From: Streptomyces lasiicapitis
Lineage (GTDB): Bacteria > Actinomycetota > Actinomycetes > Streptomycetales > Streptomycetaceae
Reading direction: 5' to 3'
Assembly: GCF_014646335.1 (NCBI RefSeq)
Contig: NZ_BMNG01000016.1
Location: 1 to 64,000, forward strand
Length of the DNA stretch: 64,000 bases
The translations under genes were made by a program, and so were the position numbers. The notes below the pieces were generated by a model. The model had not been told where the DNA came from. It saw only the letters and a list, made by a program, of their open reading frames with translations, and made no database searches. Of this stretch, positions 26,269 to 35,429 are shown in pieces; the first letter of the stretch is position 1, and the number at the start of each line of letters is the position of its first letter.

Positions 26269-26893
26269 GGTCGGATACCTCTCGCAGTGCCGTCGGATTG
26301 GATCCGCCCCATGCTTCGCGCAGCTTGCTGCGAGCCCGGTGCAGCCGTGATCTGACCGTGCCCACGGGGATACCAAGGGCCTGGGCCGCCTCCTCGTAGC
26401 TGAGATCCCCCCAGGCCACCAGCAGCAGCACGTCCCGGTGCCGAGCGGGCAGCGCGGCCAGCGCCGCCGCCAGCTCGCGGCCCACGGCCCGCGCCACCAC
26501 TCGGTCCGCGGCCCGGTCGGCCAGCGGCTCGTCGTGGTCGGCGAGGGCCGGGACCCGGGCCATGGCCTTGAACCGGCGGGCCTCAGCCCGCCGATGCCGG
26601 CTGACCAAGTTGGTCGCGATGCCAAACAGCCAGGGCCGGGCGTCGGCGCCCGCGCCGCGGGCCGGGTCGTAACGATGCCGCTGCTGGAATGCGGTGGTGA
26701 AGGTCTCCGCCACGAGGTCATCGGCGACCTCGCCGCCGAGGCGGCGGGCCGCATAGCGGTGCACGGCGTCGGCGTGCCGGTCGAAGAGCGCGGCGAACAC
26801 CTCGGGCTCATCCCGGGACCGCGCGATCACTGAGGCGTCGCTCTCCGCATCGGCACGCGCGGTGCCGATACCGACGCCTGGTACGACGGTCAT
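26261..26893 (-). CDS. ECF RNA polymerase sigma factor
   Basis: A 210-aa sigma-70 family factor. Region 2 (FAALFDRHADAVHRYAARRL, then DDLVAETF and RPWLFGIATNLVSRHRRAEA) and region 4 (LPARHRDVLLLVAWGDLSYE, then EAAQALGIPVGTVRSRLHRA) are both complete. ATG 26893 follows GAGAGGAG. It overlaps and is co-transcribed with a CU044_5270 protein. Target promoters are unknown. Confidence 0.93.
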   Translation of the reverse strand: MTVVPGVGIGTARADAESDASVIARSRDEPEVFAALFDRHADAVHRYAARRLGGEVADDLVAETFTTAFQQRHRYDPARGAGADARPWLFGIATNLVSRHRRAEARRFKAMARVPALADHDEPLADRAADRVVARAVGRELAAALAALPARHRDVLLLVAWGDLSYEEAAQALGIPVGTVRSRLHRARSKLREAWGGSNPTALREVSDHA

Positions 26894-26918
26894 CGGGGCT
26901 CCTCTCGTCCAACGGACG

Positions 26919-27295
26919 ATGCTCGAATACTTGGGCTTTCACCTGTCCTTCGCCCCTCGCGCCGAAGCGGTTCCCTCAGACCCCCTCGGCGACACCGTGG
27001 TCTGCGGCCACACCCACATGCCGTTCGCCCGCCTCGCCCACGGCCGGCTCGTGATCAGCCCCGGCGGCATCGGCCTGCCTACGGACGGACCGGAGCGCAC
27101 TGTGCCCTGCTGGGCCAGGGTGTCGAACTCCGCACCACGCACTTCGATATCGAGGCCGCAGCCACCCAACTCGGCCAGGACTCGTCCTATCCCGACATCA
27201 CCGAAGGGGCCGACTACTTCCTGCACGCTCGCGCGACCGACGCCGACGCCCTCGCAGCCTTCGCTCCACGGCACAGACGCGACCACAGTCCGTGA
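26919..27295 (+). pseudogene. Metallophosphoesterase remnant, truncated and frameshifted
   Basis: DTVVCGHTHMPFARLAHGRL, then VISPGGIGLP is the C-terminal metal-binding GHTH block of YfcE/MJ0936-type phosphoesterases. Near 27100 the frame shifts to GQGVELRTTHFDIEAAATQL and runs to the TGA at 27293. The N-terminal metal ligands (DxH, GDxxD) are absent. It begins right after the ECF sigma start on the opposite strand, so it is 5'-truncated. Confidence 0.65.
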
Positions 27296-27363
27296 CACTC
27301 ACGCCCCATCCACGACAGCGGGCAGCCGAACACCGACTACACGATCAACGACGCCTACCAATA

Positions 27364-28257
27364 TCAGACCCCAATTCGGTTACGCGGTGAGGGAGGGGTC
27401 GAGTCGGGCAAGGTGGCTGACGGGGGGCGGTCGAGCGGGTGGCCGTTCCACCAGGCATCGATGCGTATGAGGTTGAGCGCGACGGCGGAGAAGACGTGCT
27501 CCAGGTGGGTCTTCTGGAGACCGAGGTAGCGGCACGTCTCATCCCGGTGACCGCGACGGCCTGGTGGATGGTTCCCTCGATGCCCGCGCGGGTTCCGTAC
27601 TTGGCTCGCCACTGCTCGTCGCCCTGCTGGAGGCGGGCATGGTCGAGGACTTCTTGAACCTCGCGGGGTTGCAGGGAGAGGGTCCGGCCGCCGGTCTTCG
27701 AGCTGGTGCACTGGTCGCGCACCGGGCAGGGGCGGCATGTCTCCTTGTTGAACTTGATGACGATGGCCTTGGTGCCGCGCAGGGTGGCGGGGCTCCACCA
27801 GGTGCTGGTGTCCCCGCGCAGGCCAGCGCCTCCAGCGTGGTCCGCAGTGTCTCCCCCGCGAGCTCCAGCCTGTTCAGGTAGCGTACCGCCGCCAGCACGC
27901 GGCTGGAGTCGGTGCGCTGCTTGCCTCCGGCCTTCACCAGGCCCCGGCCCTTGAGCGCGGTCAGCAGCAGGTCGACCACCTTCTCCTCCATCCCGTGCTC
28001 GACCAGAACTCGGCGTCCGCGAACAACTCGCCCAGTTCGTCACGGACCCGCATCACCAACGGGTACGGGCCCCGTGCCGCCACCACCCGCGCCACCTGCG
28101 CGGTCAGTTCGGGCACCTTCGGCCACGGCCTCGGCGGCATCGACATTCCACACCCCACCCGCGACCGGAACGCCAAGACGGCCGCTGCCGTCCCAACCGA
28201 CGAGCCACCAGCCCCGCCGGGCACGGAATAGGCCAGCAGGATCAACGACGGCCGCAA
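27364..28257 (-). mobile_element. IS1182-like transposase remnant
   Basis: Fragments of one DDE transposase occur in successive frames. MSMPPRPWPKVPELTAQVAR and RDELGELFADAEFWS come from the N-terminus, VDLLLTALKGRGLVKAGGKQ and TDSSRVLAAVRYLNRLEL follow, then IKFNKETCRPCPVRDQC (the Cys cluster), GTRAGIEGTIHQ and a C-terminal HLEHVFSAVALNLIRIDAWW. This matches IS1182-family enzymes. Several frameshifts and an internal deletion make it inactive. I could not identify clean terminal repeats. Confidence 0.7.
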
Positions 28258-28402
28258 GCGGCGATTTTCGCGCTGCCCGCTGTCACGATCGCGCTGCCGC
28301 CCTCTCTGTCGTTCTGGTGGGTTGAGTTGAGGGGCAGGCTCACCGGCTCAGTAGCCGGCCGGCCATCGCGTCGGCGGTGAAGCCCAGCAGGACGCCAGCG
28401 CA

Positions 28403-29269
28403 TCAGGCCCGGCAGGACGAGTACGTGTTGAGGTCCTTCGGATCCGGCTTGAACCGGTTCTCCCAGTCCCCGGGGTAGGTTTCGAGGAGGGAGGGAAGCT
28501 GTGCCTTGATATCGCTGGACCACTCCTTGACGAGGTACTTCCGCAGGGTATTGAGGATCCTTCGGCAGTCGCCCGGGTAGCCCTTGGGGATCCCGACGCC
28601 ATAGCGGTTGATGAGCCCCATGCTGACGTTCGGGACGACCTTCAGTGGCACCTTGCTGTTCTTTCGCTGTTCCACGTACCCGTGGAGTAGCGCTTCGTCG
28701 CTGAACACCGCGTCGACACTGCCCTGTTGGAGCTTGGACACGCAGGTCGAGGTATCGGGCGCTTCGTTCATGACGGTGTGGCGCGGCATCTTGACCCGAG
28801 AGGGTGTCGTGCCCTCGACGGTGCACAGTGTCTTGCCGCCGATGTCCTTCTCCTTCTTGATGCCGTCGTAGTCCTTGCGCACGAGGAAGCCCTGCGAGGT
28901 CATGAGATACGGGCCGACGAAGTCGATCTTCTTCTTCCGCTCCGGCGTGATCGAGTACGTGGAGATGACCATGTCGGCAGACTCTTCCTGGAGTTCACGC
29001 TCGCGCTCCGCGTGCGTCACGTCCTGGAATTTCGGGGTGAAGTGCAGTTCCTCGCCCAGGTAGAAGGCGATGTCCATGTCGAAGCCGCGATTGTGGTGGT
29101 GGGCGAACAGGTTGAAGCCGGGCTGGTCGAACGCGGTGGCGATGTGGACGGTCTTGGGGAGGATGGTCTTCGCGTCGTCCTTGTCGTCGCCGCTGCAGCC
29201 CGACGCCGCGACGAGGGCCACGGCAGCCGCCAGCGCTAGCCCGGCACGGGTCGTGTGTGTCTGCGCCAT
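28403..29269 (-). CDS. Solute-binding lipoprotein (family 3, amino-acid type)
   Basis: A 288-aa exported lipoprotein: signal helix GLALAAAVALVAASGC with the lipobox Cys at residue ~24. It then has an SBP_bac_3 fold. GFDMDIAFYLGEEL, ADMVISTYSITPERKKKIDF and GPYLMTSQGFLVRK are the family motifs around the ligand site. Such proteins normally feed polar-amino-acid ABC transporters or act as sensors. No permease or ATPase lies nearby; the next gene, 15 bp upstream, encodes a two-TM protein. A signalling rather than transport role is therefore possible. ATG 29269 follows GAGGAAAAC. Confidence 0.85.
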   Translation of the reverse strand: MAQTHTTRAGLALAAAVALVAASGCSGDDKDDAKTILPKTVHIATAFDQPGFNLFAHHHNRGFDMDIAFYLGEELHFTPKFQDVTHAERERELQEESADMVISTYSITPERKKKIDFVGPYLMTSQGFLVRKDYDGIKKEKDIGGKTLCTVEGTTPSRVKMPRHTVMNEAPDTSTCVSKLQQGSVDAVFSDEALLHGYVEQRKNSKVPLKVVPNVSMGLINRYGVGIPKGYPGDCRRILNTLRKYLVKEWSSDIKAQLPSLLETYPGDWENRFKPDPKDLNTYSSCRA

Positions 29270-29284
29270 AGTTTTCCTCAGTCG

Positions 29285-30091
29285 TCAGTCGTCCACGCGT
29301 GCCGAATCGACGGTCAGGTCGAGCGCGCAGTTGGGTTCCGCCGTCATCCGGACGGCGAGGCTGATGTCCTTGTGGTTGCGGCCAAGGTCGAAAGTGAGCT
29401 CCTGGCCGGGGCGCACGGACTGTGCGCTGTCGCGCTTCGCGCCGGAACGAAGCGTCACGCTGAGCCTGCTGGAGGGGACACAGACAGGGGTGGCCGGGTC
29501 GTACTCGGACGCGGCGAACGTGATGAAGAGACGGGGCTTGGGGCGGTCGGTGTGCGCGGACGCGGTCACCGTCATGCCCTGCTCGAACGGGCCCGAGGGC
29601 TCGAGTTCGAACTCATGTGTCAGGTCCACTGGGCGCGCGGCCCGCACTTCCGTCACGATCCAGGCGGGCAGCGCGACGGCGAGCACCGCCACCGGCACCA
29701 CCAGCAGCATCAGCGGCGGCCACAGCGGCTTCTCCACGCCGTCCTGGCCACGGCCCCTGATGAGCGGCAGCATGGCGCCGCCCAGGAGCAGGAGCGCTCC
29801 GACGACCCCGCCGACCAGGGTGATGTCGCCGCCCTCGGCGTACCAGACGGTGCCGGTGCCGAAGATGACGATCAGATTGGCCAGGAAAGTCAGCGCAAGG
29901 AGCTTCGTGTTGTCCGCCAGGTGCCGCCTCACGTACGTCGCGGCACGCACCAGCCAGCGCGGGACCCGTCGGCGGTCGGGAGGCGGATCCGGGGGCGGAT
30001 CAAGGGGCGGATCAGGGGGCGGGTTGTCCGCAGTGCCCGTGCCCGGCGGCGGTTCCGAAGAGCCTAATGGCTCCGGGGAGTTGTCATTCAC
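29285..30091 (-). CDS. Two-TM membrane protein coupled to a solute-binding lipoprotein
   Basis: A 268-aa protein (from GTG 30091; the frame is open further upstream). It has a Pro/Asp-rich cytoplasmic start, helices LLALTFLANLIVIFGTGTVW and GGVVGALLLLGGAMLPLI, a third hydrophobic stretch LMLLVVPVAVLAVALPAWIV, and a C-terminal beta-rich exported domain of ~110 residues. No known family. It ends 15 bp before the solute-binding lipoprotein gene, so they are an operon. The ribosome site is weak and the start uncertain. Confidence 0.6.
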   Translation of the reverse strand: MNDNSPEPLGSSEPPPGTGTADNPPPDPPLDPPPDPPPDRRRVPRWLVRAATYVRRHLADNTKLLALTFLANLIVIFGTGTVWYAEGGDITLVGGVVGALLLLGGAMLPLIRGRGQDGVEKPLWPPLMLLVVPVAVLAVALPAWIVTEVRAARPVDLTHEFELEPSGPFEQGMTVTASAHTDRPKPRLFITFAASEYDPATPVCVPSSRLSVTLRSGAKRDSAQSVRPGQELTFDLGRNHKDISLAVRMTAEPNCALDLTVDSARVDD

Positions 30092-30339
30092 GCGGCGTAG
30101 CGTATGAGTCACCACTCCGCCCAACAGGCCTTCATTCAAAGAGCTTTGGCTCGCCACCGTTACGCCATGCCCTGCGCCACCCCTCGAACGACCCCACCGT
30201 GAACCGGAGCAGTCGCCGCAACTGCGTCGCGCAGGATCACCATGGCCGCATCGATCCCGGAGGCGTACGGCCCCCTCCCCTTCCGCTGGCGTCAGGAGTT
30301 TTCGGGGGGGCCGTTTCCCGCAGCCGGGAGGAACCTTCG

Positions 30340-32484
30340 TCACCGTGGGGAAGCCGTCTCCGCGCAGTGACTGTCCCGCCAGTCCAGGAACGGCCATGGG
30401 CGGTTGGTGATCACGCCGTCGACGCCCCAGGACGTGGCGGTCCGCCAGTCGTTGTCGCGGTCGACCGTCCAGACGAACACCTCGACACCGGCGGCCTTGA
30501 GCTGGTCCACCACCGCGGGGCGAGCCGAGAGCCCCTTGAAGTTGACCGAGTACGCGCTGAGGGAGAACTCGCGGGCCGTGGCCACGGGGTCCGGGTCGAG
30601 TTTGGACCGCAACAGCGCGACCCTGATCTCGGGGGTGAAGGCAACCGCGTCCCGCACCACGTCCTCGTCGAAGGACTGGATCATCGTGCGTTCAGCCATC
30701 CCGGCATCGGAGACGAGTCTGAGGACTTGACGTACGGCCGCAGACGTCTGTGGCCCCTTGATCTCCAGAAGGAGCCGGGTGGGCCTGGTCCTGAGCGAGG
30801 TCAGCACCTGTTCCAGGGTGGGAACTCGACCGCCGCCGTCCACTGTCAACTTCGCGATCTCGTCGGCGGTGAGACGATCGATGCGGCCCGTGCCGTCGGT
30901 CATCCTGTCCACGGTCGCGTCGTGCATGATGACCGGCCGCCCGTCCTTGGTGAACTGCACATCGGTCTCGACCCACTCGGCGCCGCCGTCAGCCGCCGCT
31001 TCCAGCGAGACGATCGTGTTCTCCGGGGCGACGTCCGGTGCGCCGCGATGTCCAACGGTGTACGGGGGAATGCAGCTGCCGGCCGAACTCTGCTCCGAGA
31101 GCCGGATGTTGTCGATGGTTCCGGCGAAGTGCTCCTGCCAGGTGCCCTTGTAGAAGAGCCGGCCGATCTGCAACGCGCTCTTTGCCCGCCACGGGGAAGC
31201 GAAGTCGGTGGCCTTCTCGGGCTTACCGTTGACGAAGAGCTGGATCTTCTTGGCCGACGCGTCGTACACACCGGTCAGCTGGGTCCAGGTACCGGCCTGC
31301 GCCGCACTCGAACTCATCGACCTGGCAATCGGGGTGTCATCGGTGTCCTTCACATGCCGGTTGAACACCCACTTGTCGTAATACTTGGAGTAGTACAGCT
31401 GAAAGCCACTGGCACGGTTGCCCGCCTGCGACAGGAAGGTGTAGTTACGGTCCTTATTGTCGAGCTTGACCCACGCCGACACCGAGAACGACTGCGTCGT
31501 ATCCACCACCGGCCCCGACGTCGCCGCATACGCAGACGACCCGTTCAGCTTCAACGCCGTACCTTGCCTACCCTCCACGCCCAGTTGCGCCCCGCTGCCG
31601 GCGAGAGTCGCGACCGGCCCTGCACCCTTGCCACCACTCACCCGCGCACTGCCCGAAGACTCATCCAACGAGAACGAAGCCAGCTCCTGCACGCGCGCCG
31701 GAAGCCGACCGCCACTCATCGCCGCAGCATCGGATGCTGTCACCGCCGACTGCACGGTCCGCACATCGTCGATAAGACCACGTGCATTCTCGTGCCATCC
31801 GCTCTTGTAGCGCAGTCGGCCGAGTTGCAGACCGCCACCGGCGCGCCATGGCGTGGTGAACGCCACCGACTGCTGCAACTGGCCGTTCACGAACAACGAC
31901 AAAGACTTCTTCTCGGCGTCGTACGAACCCGCCAGATGAGTCCACACATCCGACTGCGCGGCACTCTTACTCATCACGCGAATGATGCCCGTGTCATCGG
32001 TATCCTTGGAATGACGGTTGAACAGCCACTTGTCGTAGTACTTGGAGTAGTACAGCTGAAAGCCACTGGCACGGTTGCCCGCCTGCGACAACAACGTGTA
32101 ATTACGATCCTTGTCATCAAGCTTGACCCACGCCGACACCGAAAACGACTTCGTCGTATCCACCACCGGCCCCGACGTCGCCGCATACGCAGACGACCCA
32201 TTCAGCTTCAACGCCGTACCGTCCTTGCCCGCGACGCCCAGCTCAGCGCCACCCGCCAACCGCGCGGCGAACTCCTCGGCCACACCCCCCGACAACCGCC
32301 GCGCTCCAGCACCCTCATCCAGCGCGAAATGGGCCTTCTCCGTCAAGGAACTGTTCACGGCAGTCACGGCCCGCGCATCAGGCAATGCCGCAACAGGGCC
32401 GCCCGATACCGTCGTCCACACCATTGCCGTCAGTACTGATATCAGCAGCGAAAACGGCAGCGTCGATCTGATCTGCAATTTCAT
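30340..32484 (-). CDS. Secreted protein with two LamG domains and a GDPD domain
   Basis: A 714-aa protein with a signal peptide (LPFSLLISVLTAMVWTTV). Two LamG-like jelly-roll domains span roughly 50-260 and 270-460, each with the block SFSVSAWVKLD, YTxLSQAGNRASGFQLYYSK, WTxLxGxYD and LFVNGxxQ. The C-terminal ~250 residues are a glycerophosphodiester phosphodiesterase with HRGAPDVAPENT, ETDVQFTKDGRPVIMHD and WTVDRDNDW, giving the catalytic His pair and the Glu/Asp metal ligands. It should release glycerol-3-phosphate from lipid-derived or teichoic-acid glycerophosphodiesters outside the cell. ATG 32484 follows GCGAGG. Its LamG DNA is nearly the same as in the next gene. Confidence 0.87.
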   Translation of the reverse strand: MKLQIRSTLPFSLLISVLTAMVWTTVSGGPVAALPDARAVTAVNSSLTEKAHFALDEGAGARRLSGGVAEEFAARLAGGAELGVAGKDGTALKLNGSSAYAATSGPVVDTTKSFSVSAWVKLDDKDRNYTLLSQAGNRASGFQLYYSKYYDKWLFNRHSKDTDDTGIIRVMSKSAAQSDVWTHLAGSYDAEKKSLSLFVNGQLQQSVAFTTPWRAGGGLQLGRLRYKSGWHENARGLIDDVRTVQSAVTASDAAAMSGGRLPARVQELASFSLDESSGSARVSGGKGAGPVATLAGSGAQLGVEGRQGTALKLNGSSAYAATSGPVVDTTQSFSVSAWVKLDNKDRNYTFLSQAGNRASGFQLYYSKYYDKWVFNRHVKDTDDTPIARSMSSSAAQAGTWTQLTGVYDASAKKIQLFVNGKPEKATDFASPWRAKSALQIGRLFYKGTWQEHFAGTIDNIRLSEQSSAGSCIPPYTVGHRGAPDVAPENTIVSLEAAADGGAEWVETDVQFTKDGRPVIMHDATVDRMTDGTGRIDRLTADEIAKLTVDGGGRVPTLEQVLTSLRTRPTRLLLEIKGPQTSAAVRQVLRLVSDAGMAERTMIQSFDEDVVRDAVAFTPEIRVALLRSKLDPDPVATAREFSLSAYSVNFKGLSARPAVVDQLKAAGVEVFVWTVDRDNDWRTATSWGVDGVITNRPWPFLDWRDSHCAETASPR

Positions 32485-33910
32485 TACGAGACCTCGCTAG
32501 TCGAGCGATCAGGCGCGGCGAGCGCAGGGCTCACGCGCCCGCAAAGAACGGGGGGTTGGCCCGACAGGAACGCTGTCGGGCCAACCCCCGTTACGAATAC
32601 GGCCTACTGGCCGCTATTTCTTGACGCGGATTCCGTCGTTGAGGATCTCGGCGGCATCGACGGGCCGGTCCCAGACGCGGACGTTGTCGATGGTTCCGAC
32701 GAAGTGCTCCTGCCAGGTGCCCTTGTAGAAGAGCCGGCCGATCTGCAAGGCGCTGCCGGCCCGCCACGGGGTGGTGAAGGCGGCTGCTGCCTGCGGTTTG
32801 CCGTTGACGAAGAGCTGGACCTTCTTGGCCGAGGCGTCGTACACGCCGGTCAGCTGGGTCCAGGTACCGGTCTGCGCGGCACTCGAACTCATCGACCGGG
32901 CAATCGTGGTGTCATCGGTGTCCTTCACATGCCGGTTGAACACCCACTTGTCGTAGTACTTGGAGTAGTACAGCTGAAAGCCACTGGCGCGGTTGCCCGC
33001 CTGCGACAGGAAGGTGTAGTTACGGTCCTTGTTGTCGAGCTTGACCCACGCCGACACCGAGAACGACTTCGTCGTATCCACCACCGGCCCCGACGTCGCC
33101 GCGTACGCGGTCGACCCGTTCAGCTTCAACGCGGTGTCGATCTTTCCCTCGACACCCAGTTGCGCCCCACCGCCGGCGAGTGTCGCGACCGGGCCCGCGC
33201 CCTTGCCACCACTCACCCGCGCACTGCCCGAGGACTCATCCAACGAGAACGAGGCCAGCTCCTGCACGCGCGCCGGAAGCCGACCGTCACTCATCGCCGC
33301 AGCATCGGATGCTGTCACCGCCGACTGCACGGTCCGCACGTCGTCGATGAGACCGCGCGTGTTCTCCTGCCAAACACCCTGGTAAAGGAGTCGGCCGAGC
33401 TGGAGACCGCCACCGGCGCGCCATGGCGTGGTGAACGCCACTGACTGCTGCAACTGGCCGTTCACGAACAGCGACAAGGACTTCTTCTCGGCGTCGTACG
33501 AACCCGTCAGGTGAGTCCACACATCCGACTGCGCAGCGCTTTTGCTCATCACGCGAATGATGCCGGTGTCGTCGGTGTCCTTGGAGTGACGGTTGAACAG
33601 CCACTTGTCGTAGTACTTGGAGTAGTACAGCTGGAAGCCGCTGGCGCGGTTGCCCGCCTGCGACAACAACGTGTAATTACGGTCCTTGTTGTCGAGCTTG
33701 ACCCACGCCGACACCGAGAACGACTTCGTCGTATCCACCACCGGCCCCGACGTCGCCGCGTACGCGGACGACCCGTTCAGCTTCAACGCCGTACCGTCCT
33801 TGCCCGCGACGCCCAGCTCGGCGCCACCGGCCACCCGCGCGGTGAACTCCTCGGCCACACCCCCCGACGACCGTCGCGACCCGGCGTCCTCGTCCAGGCC
33901 GAACCGTGCC
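31070..33910. repeat. Near-identical LamG-coding segments in two neighbouring genes
   Basis: About 1.2 kb coding for tandem LamG domains at ~31070-32300 is repeated at ~32690-33910 in the same orientation. Long stretches are identical; in the parts I aligned by eye most differences fall at third codon positions. Within each gene the two LamG units also share identical blocks (SGFQLYYSKYYDKW). Confidence 0.8.
32551..32589. terminator. Strong terminator hairpin
   Basis: A perfect 17-bp stem, GGGGGTTGGCCCGACAG with loop GAACG, between the two LamG genes. It ends transcription of the upstream LamG-pseudoprotease gene on the minus strand. Confidence 0.85.
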
Positions 33911-35055
33911 TTGCCGCTGAAGGTGCTGCCGTCGAGCCACGAGCCGATGTTGTCGGTGCGGGCGGCGACCCCGTTGGCCTGGCCGGACTGGCCCAGGCAG
34001 TCGGCCTGATCGGCACGGCTCTGTACGGCCGTTACGCGTCCCTTGCCATCGAGCACCGGGCCTCCGGCATCACCCTTGCAGATCCGGCCGCCCGCCAGCT
34101 CCAGGGTGGTGGCCGTCGCGGTGGCGCCGGTCACGTCGCTGTGATGGGGGCTGGTGGGCACCCATTCGGTGGCGGTGCGGCCGTATCCCGCGGCGACCAG
34201 TGACGCCTCGTCAGCGGAGGGGCTCCCGGAGAGCGTGGCGGGGGTGACGCCGGTGACGGGAGTGGCCAGCCGGGCGAGCATCACGTCCCTGTCGCCGCGG
34301 GGTATCAGGTAGTTGATCTCCACCGGGGCCCGCCCGGCGAAGGCGGCCGTCGCGTCGAGCTTCGGCGCGGCCGCGGCCCGCATCGGCTTGGCTGGATTTT
34401 CGGCGAAGCAGCTCGCCGCGGTCAGCACCCAAGTCCGGTCGATGAGGGTACCGGTGCAGCTTCGTCCTCCCTCGTATCCCGGCTTCTTCACGGTGATGCG
34501 GGCCAGCCAGGGACGGGCAGGATCGCCGGACAGCTTCGGTGCGGGCTTGCCCTGCCCGATGCTGATTTCGACCAAGGTGTGCTCGCGGGACTGCGGGTCG
34601 GTGGACTCGCCGACCGGCGTCCACTCGTTCTTGCCGACCTCGACTTCCTGCTTCTTGCTGTCCGGTGCGGTGAGCGTGATGTCGGCGGCGTGGTCGGCGC
34701 TCCCCTTGACCGCGAACACGGCCGGGACCTCCAGCGTGAGGTAGCCCGAGTCGCCGGTGACGCGGAAGCAGGTCTTGCCGAGCTTCCGCGACCACACCTC
34801 CATCAGGTCCGGCGAACTGCCGCACTCGGCGAGGACGATGTGGCCGTCGCCGCGCTTGAGGCTGATCCCCTTCTCTTCCTTGATCTTGTCCGCGCCTGGA
34901 TAGGCGAAGTCCTCGATCGCGTAATCGGGCTGGCTGTCCGCGACCGTCACCGTCGGCACCCGGGGTGCCTGGTCAGGGGCGGCGAGGGCACTGAGCGCGG
35001 TCGCGCAGGCCGCTGCCGCCGCACCCGTGACGACGATCCGCCGTGCGAGCTTCAT
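32614..35055 (-). CDS. Secreted trypsin-fold pseudoprotease with two LamG domains
   Basis: An 813-aa exported protein: signal ARRIVVTGAAAAACATALSA, a ~150-residue N-terminal domain, a trypsin-fold domain (~170-390) and two LamG domains to the C-terminus. The fold is clear (RSCTGTLIDRTWVLTAASCF, DRDVMLARL, CKGDAGGPVL), but the catalytic His is Ser (TAASC for TAAHC) and the nucleophile Ser is Ala (GDAGGP for GDSGGP). Only the Asp remains, so it should be inactive and probably binds rather than cuts. ATG 35055 follows AAGGAA. Its LamG DNA is nearly the same as in the GDPD gene downstream. Confidence 0.87.
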   Translation of the reverse strand: MKLARRIVVTGAAAAACATALSALAAPDQAPRVPTVTVADSQPDYAIEDFAYPGADKIKEEKGISLKRGDGHIVLAECGSSPDLMEVWSRKLGKTCFRVTGDSGYLTLEVPAVFAVKGSADHAADITLTAPDSKKQEVEVGKNEWTPVGESTDPQSREHTLVEISIGQGKPAPKLSGDPARPWLARITVKKPGYEGGRSCTGTLIDRTWVLTAASCFAENPAKPMRAAAAPKLDATAAFAGRAPVEINYLIPRGDRDVMLARLATPVTGVTPATLSGSPSADEASLVAAGYGRTATEWVPTSPHHSDVTGATATATTLELAGGRICKGDAGGPVLDGKGRVTAVQSRADQADCLGQSGQANGVAARTDNIGSWLDGSTFSGKARFGLDEDAGSRRSSGGVAEEFTARVAGGAELGVAGKDGTALKLNGSSAYAATSGPVVDTTKSFSVSAWVKLDNKDRNYTLLSQAGNRASGFQLYYSKYYDKWLFNRHSKDTDDTGIIRVMSKSAAQSDVWTHLTGSYDAEKKSLSLFVNGQLQQSVAFTTPWRAGGGLQLGRLLYQGVWQENTRGLIDDVRTVQSAVTASDAAAMSDGRLPARVQELASFSLDESSGSARVSGGKGAGPVATLAGGGAQLGVEGKIDTALKLNGSTAYAATSGPVVDTTKSFSVSAWVKLDNKDRNYTFLSQAGNRASGFQLYYSKYYDKWVFNRHVKDTDDTTIARSMSSSAAQTGTWTQLTGVYDASAKKVQLFVNGKPQAAAAFTTPWRAGSALQIGRLFYKGTWQEHFVGTIDNVRVWDRPVDAAEILNDGIRVKK

Positions 35056-35429
35056 ACAAGGTTCCTTGCTGAATGGCGAGTTGAGCCGCGCCGGCCTGTC
35101 CTGGACAGGCCCGCCGAGTGCGGTGCGGCGCGGCACAGATTTCCAAGATCCAAACATGGGGTCGCGCCCCCAGGCCATTCAGCGAGTCATACCAAAATCA
35201 ACCAAACCGGCTCATAGAGGTTTTGTATCTCTTGTCACGTCTTTACTTCATGTGCACGTGTGGCCCATCTGGTGCTTACGTGTATATGGTCACGACTTGT
35301 GTCCCGCCGTGTCCCCGAAGAACTCCCGTACGACAGCACGGGACATGTGCGCGATGAGAACGACACGACCATGTCTGGCGGCTTGCTTCGTCAGCGTGCC
35401 GCCGCCAGGCGCCATCAGATAGGACCACC

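Noticed and set aside
30067..32439. 790-codon plus-strand frame opposite the LamG-GDPD gene
   Set aside because: Arg/His-rich repeats only mirror the LamG duplication; no start signal and no protein-like hydrophobic pattern.
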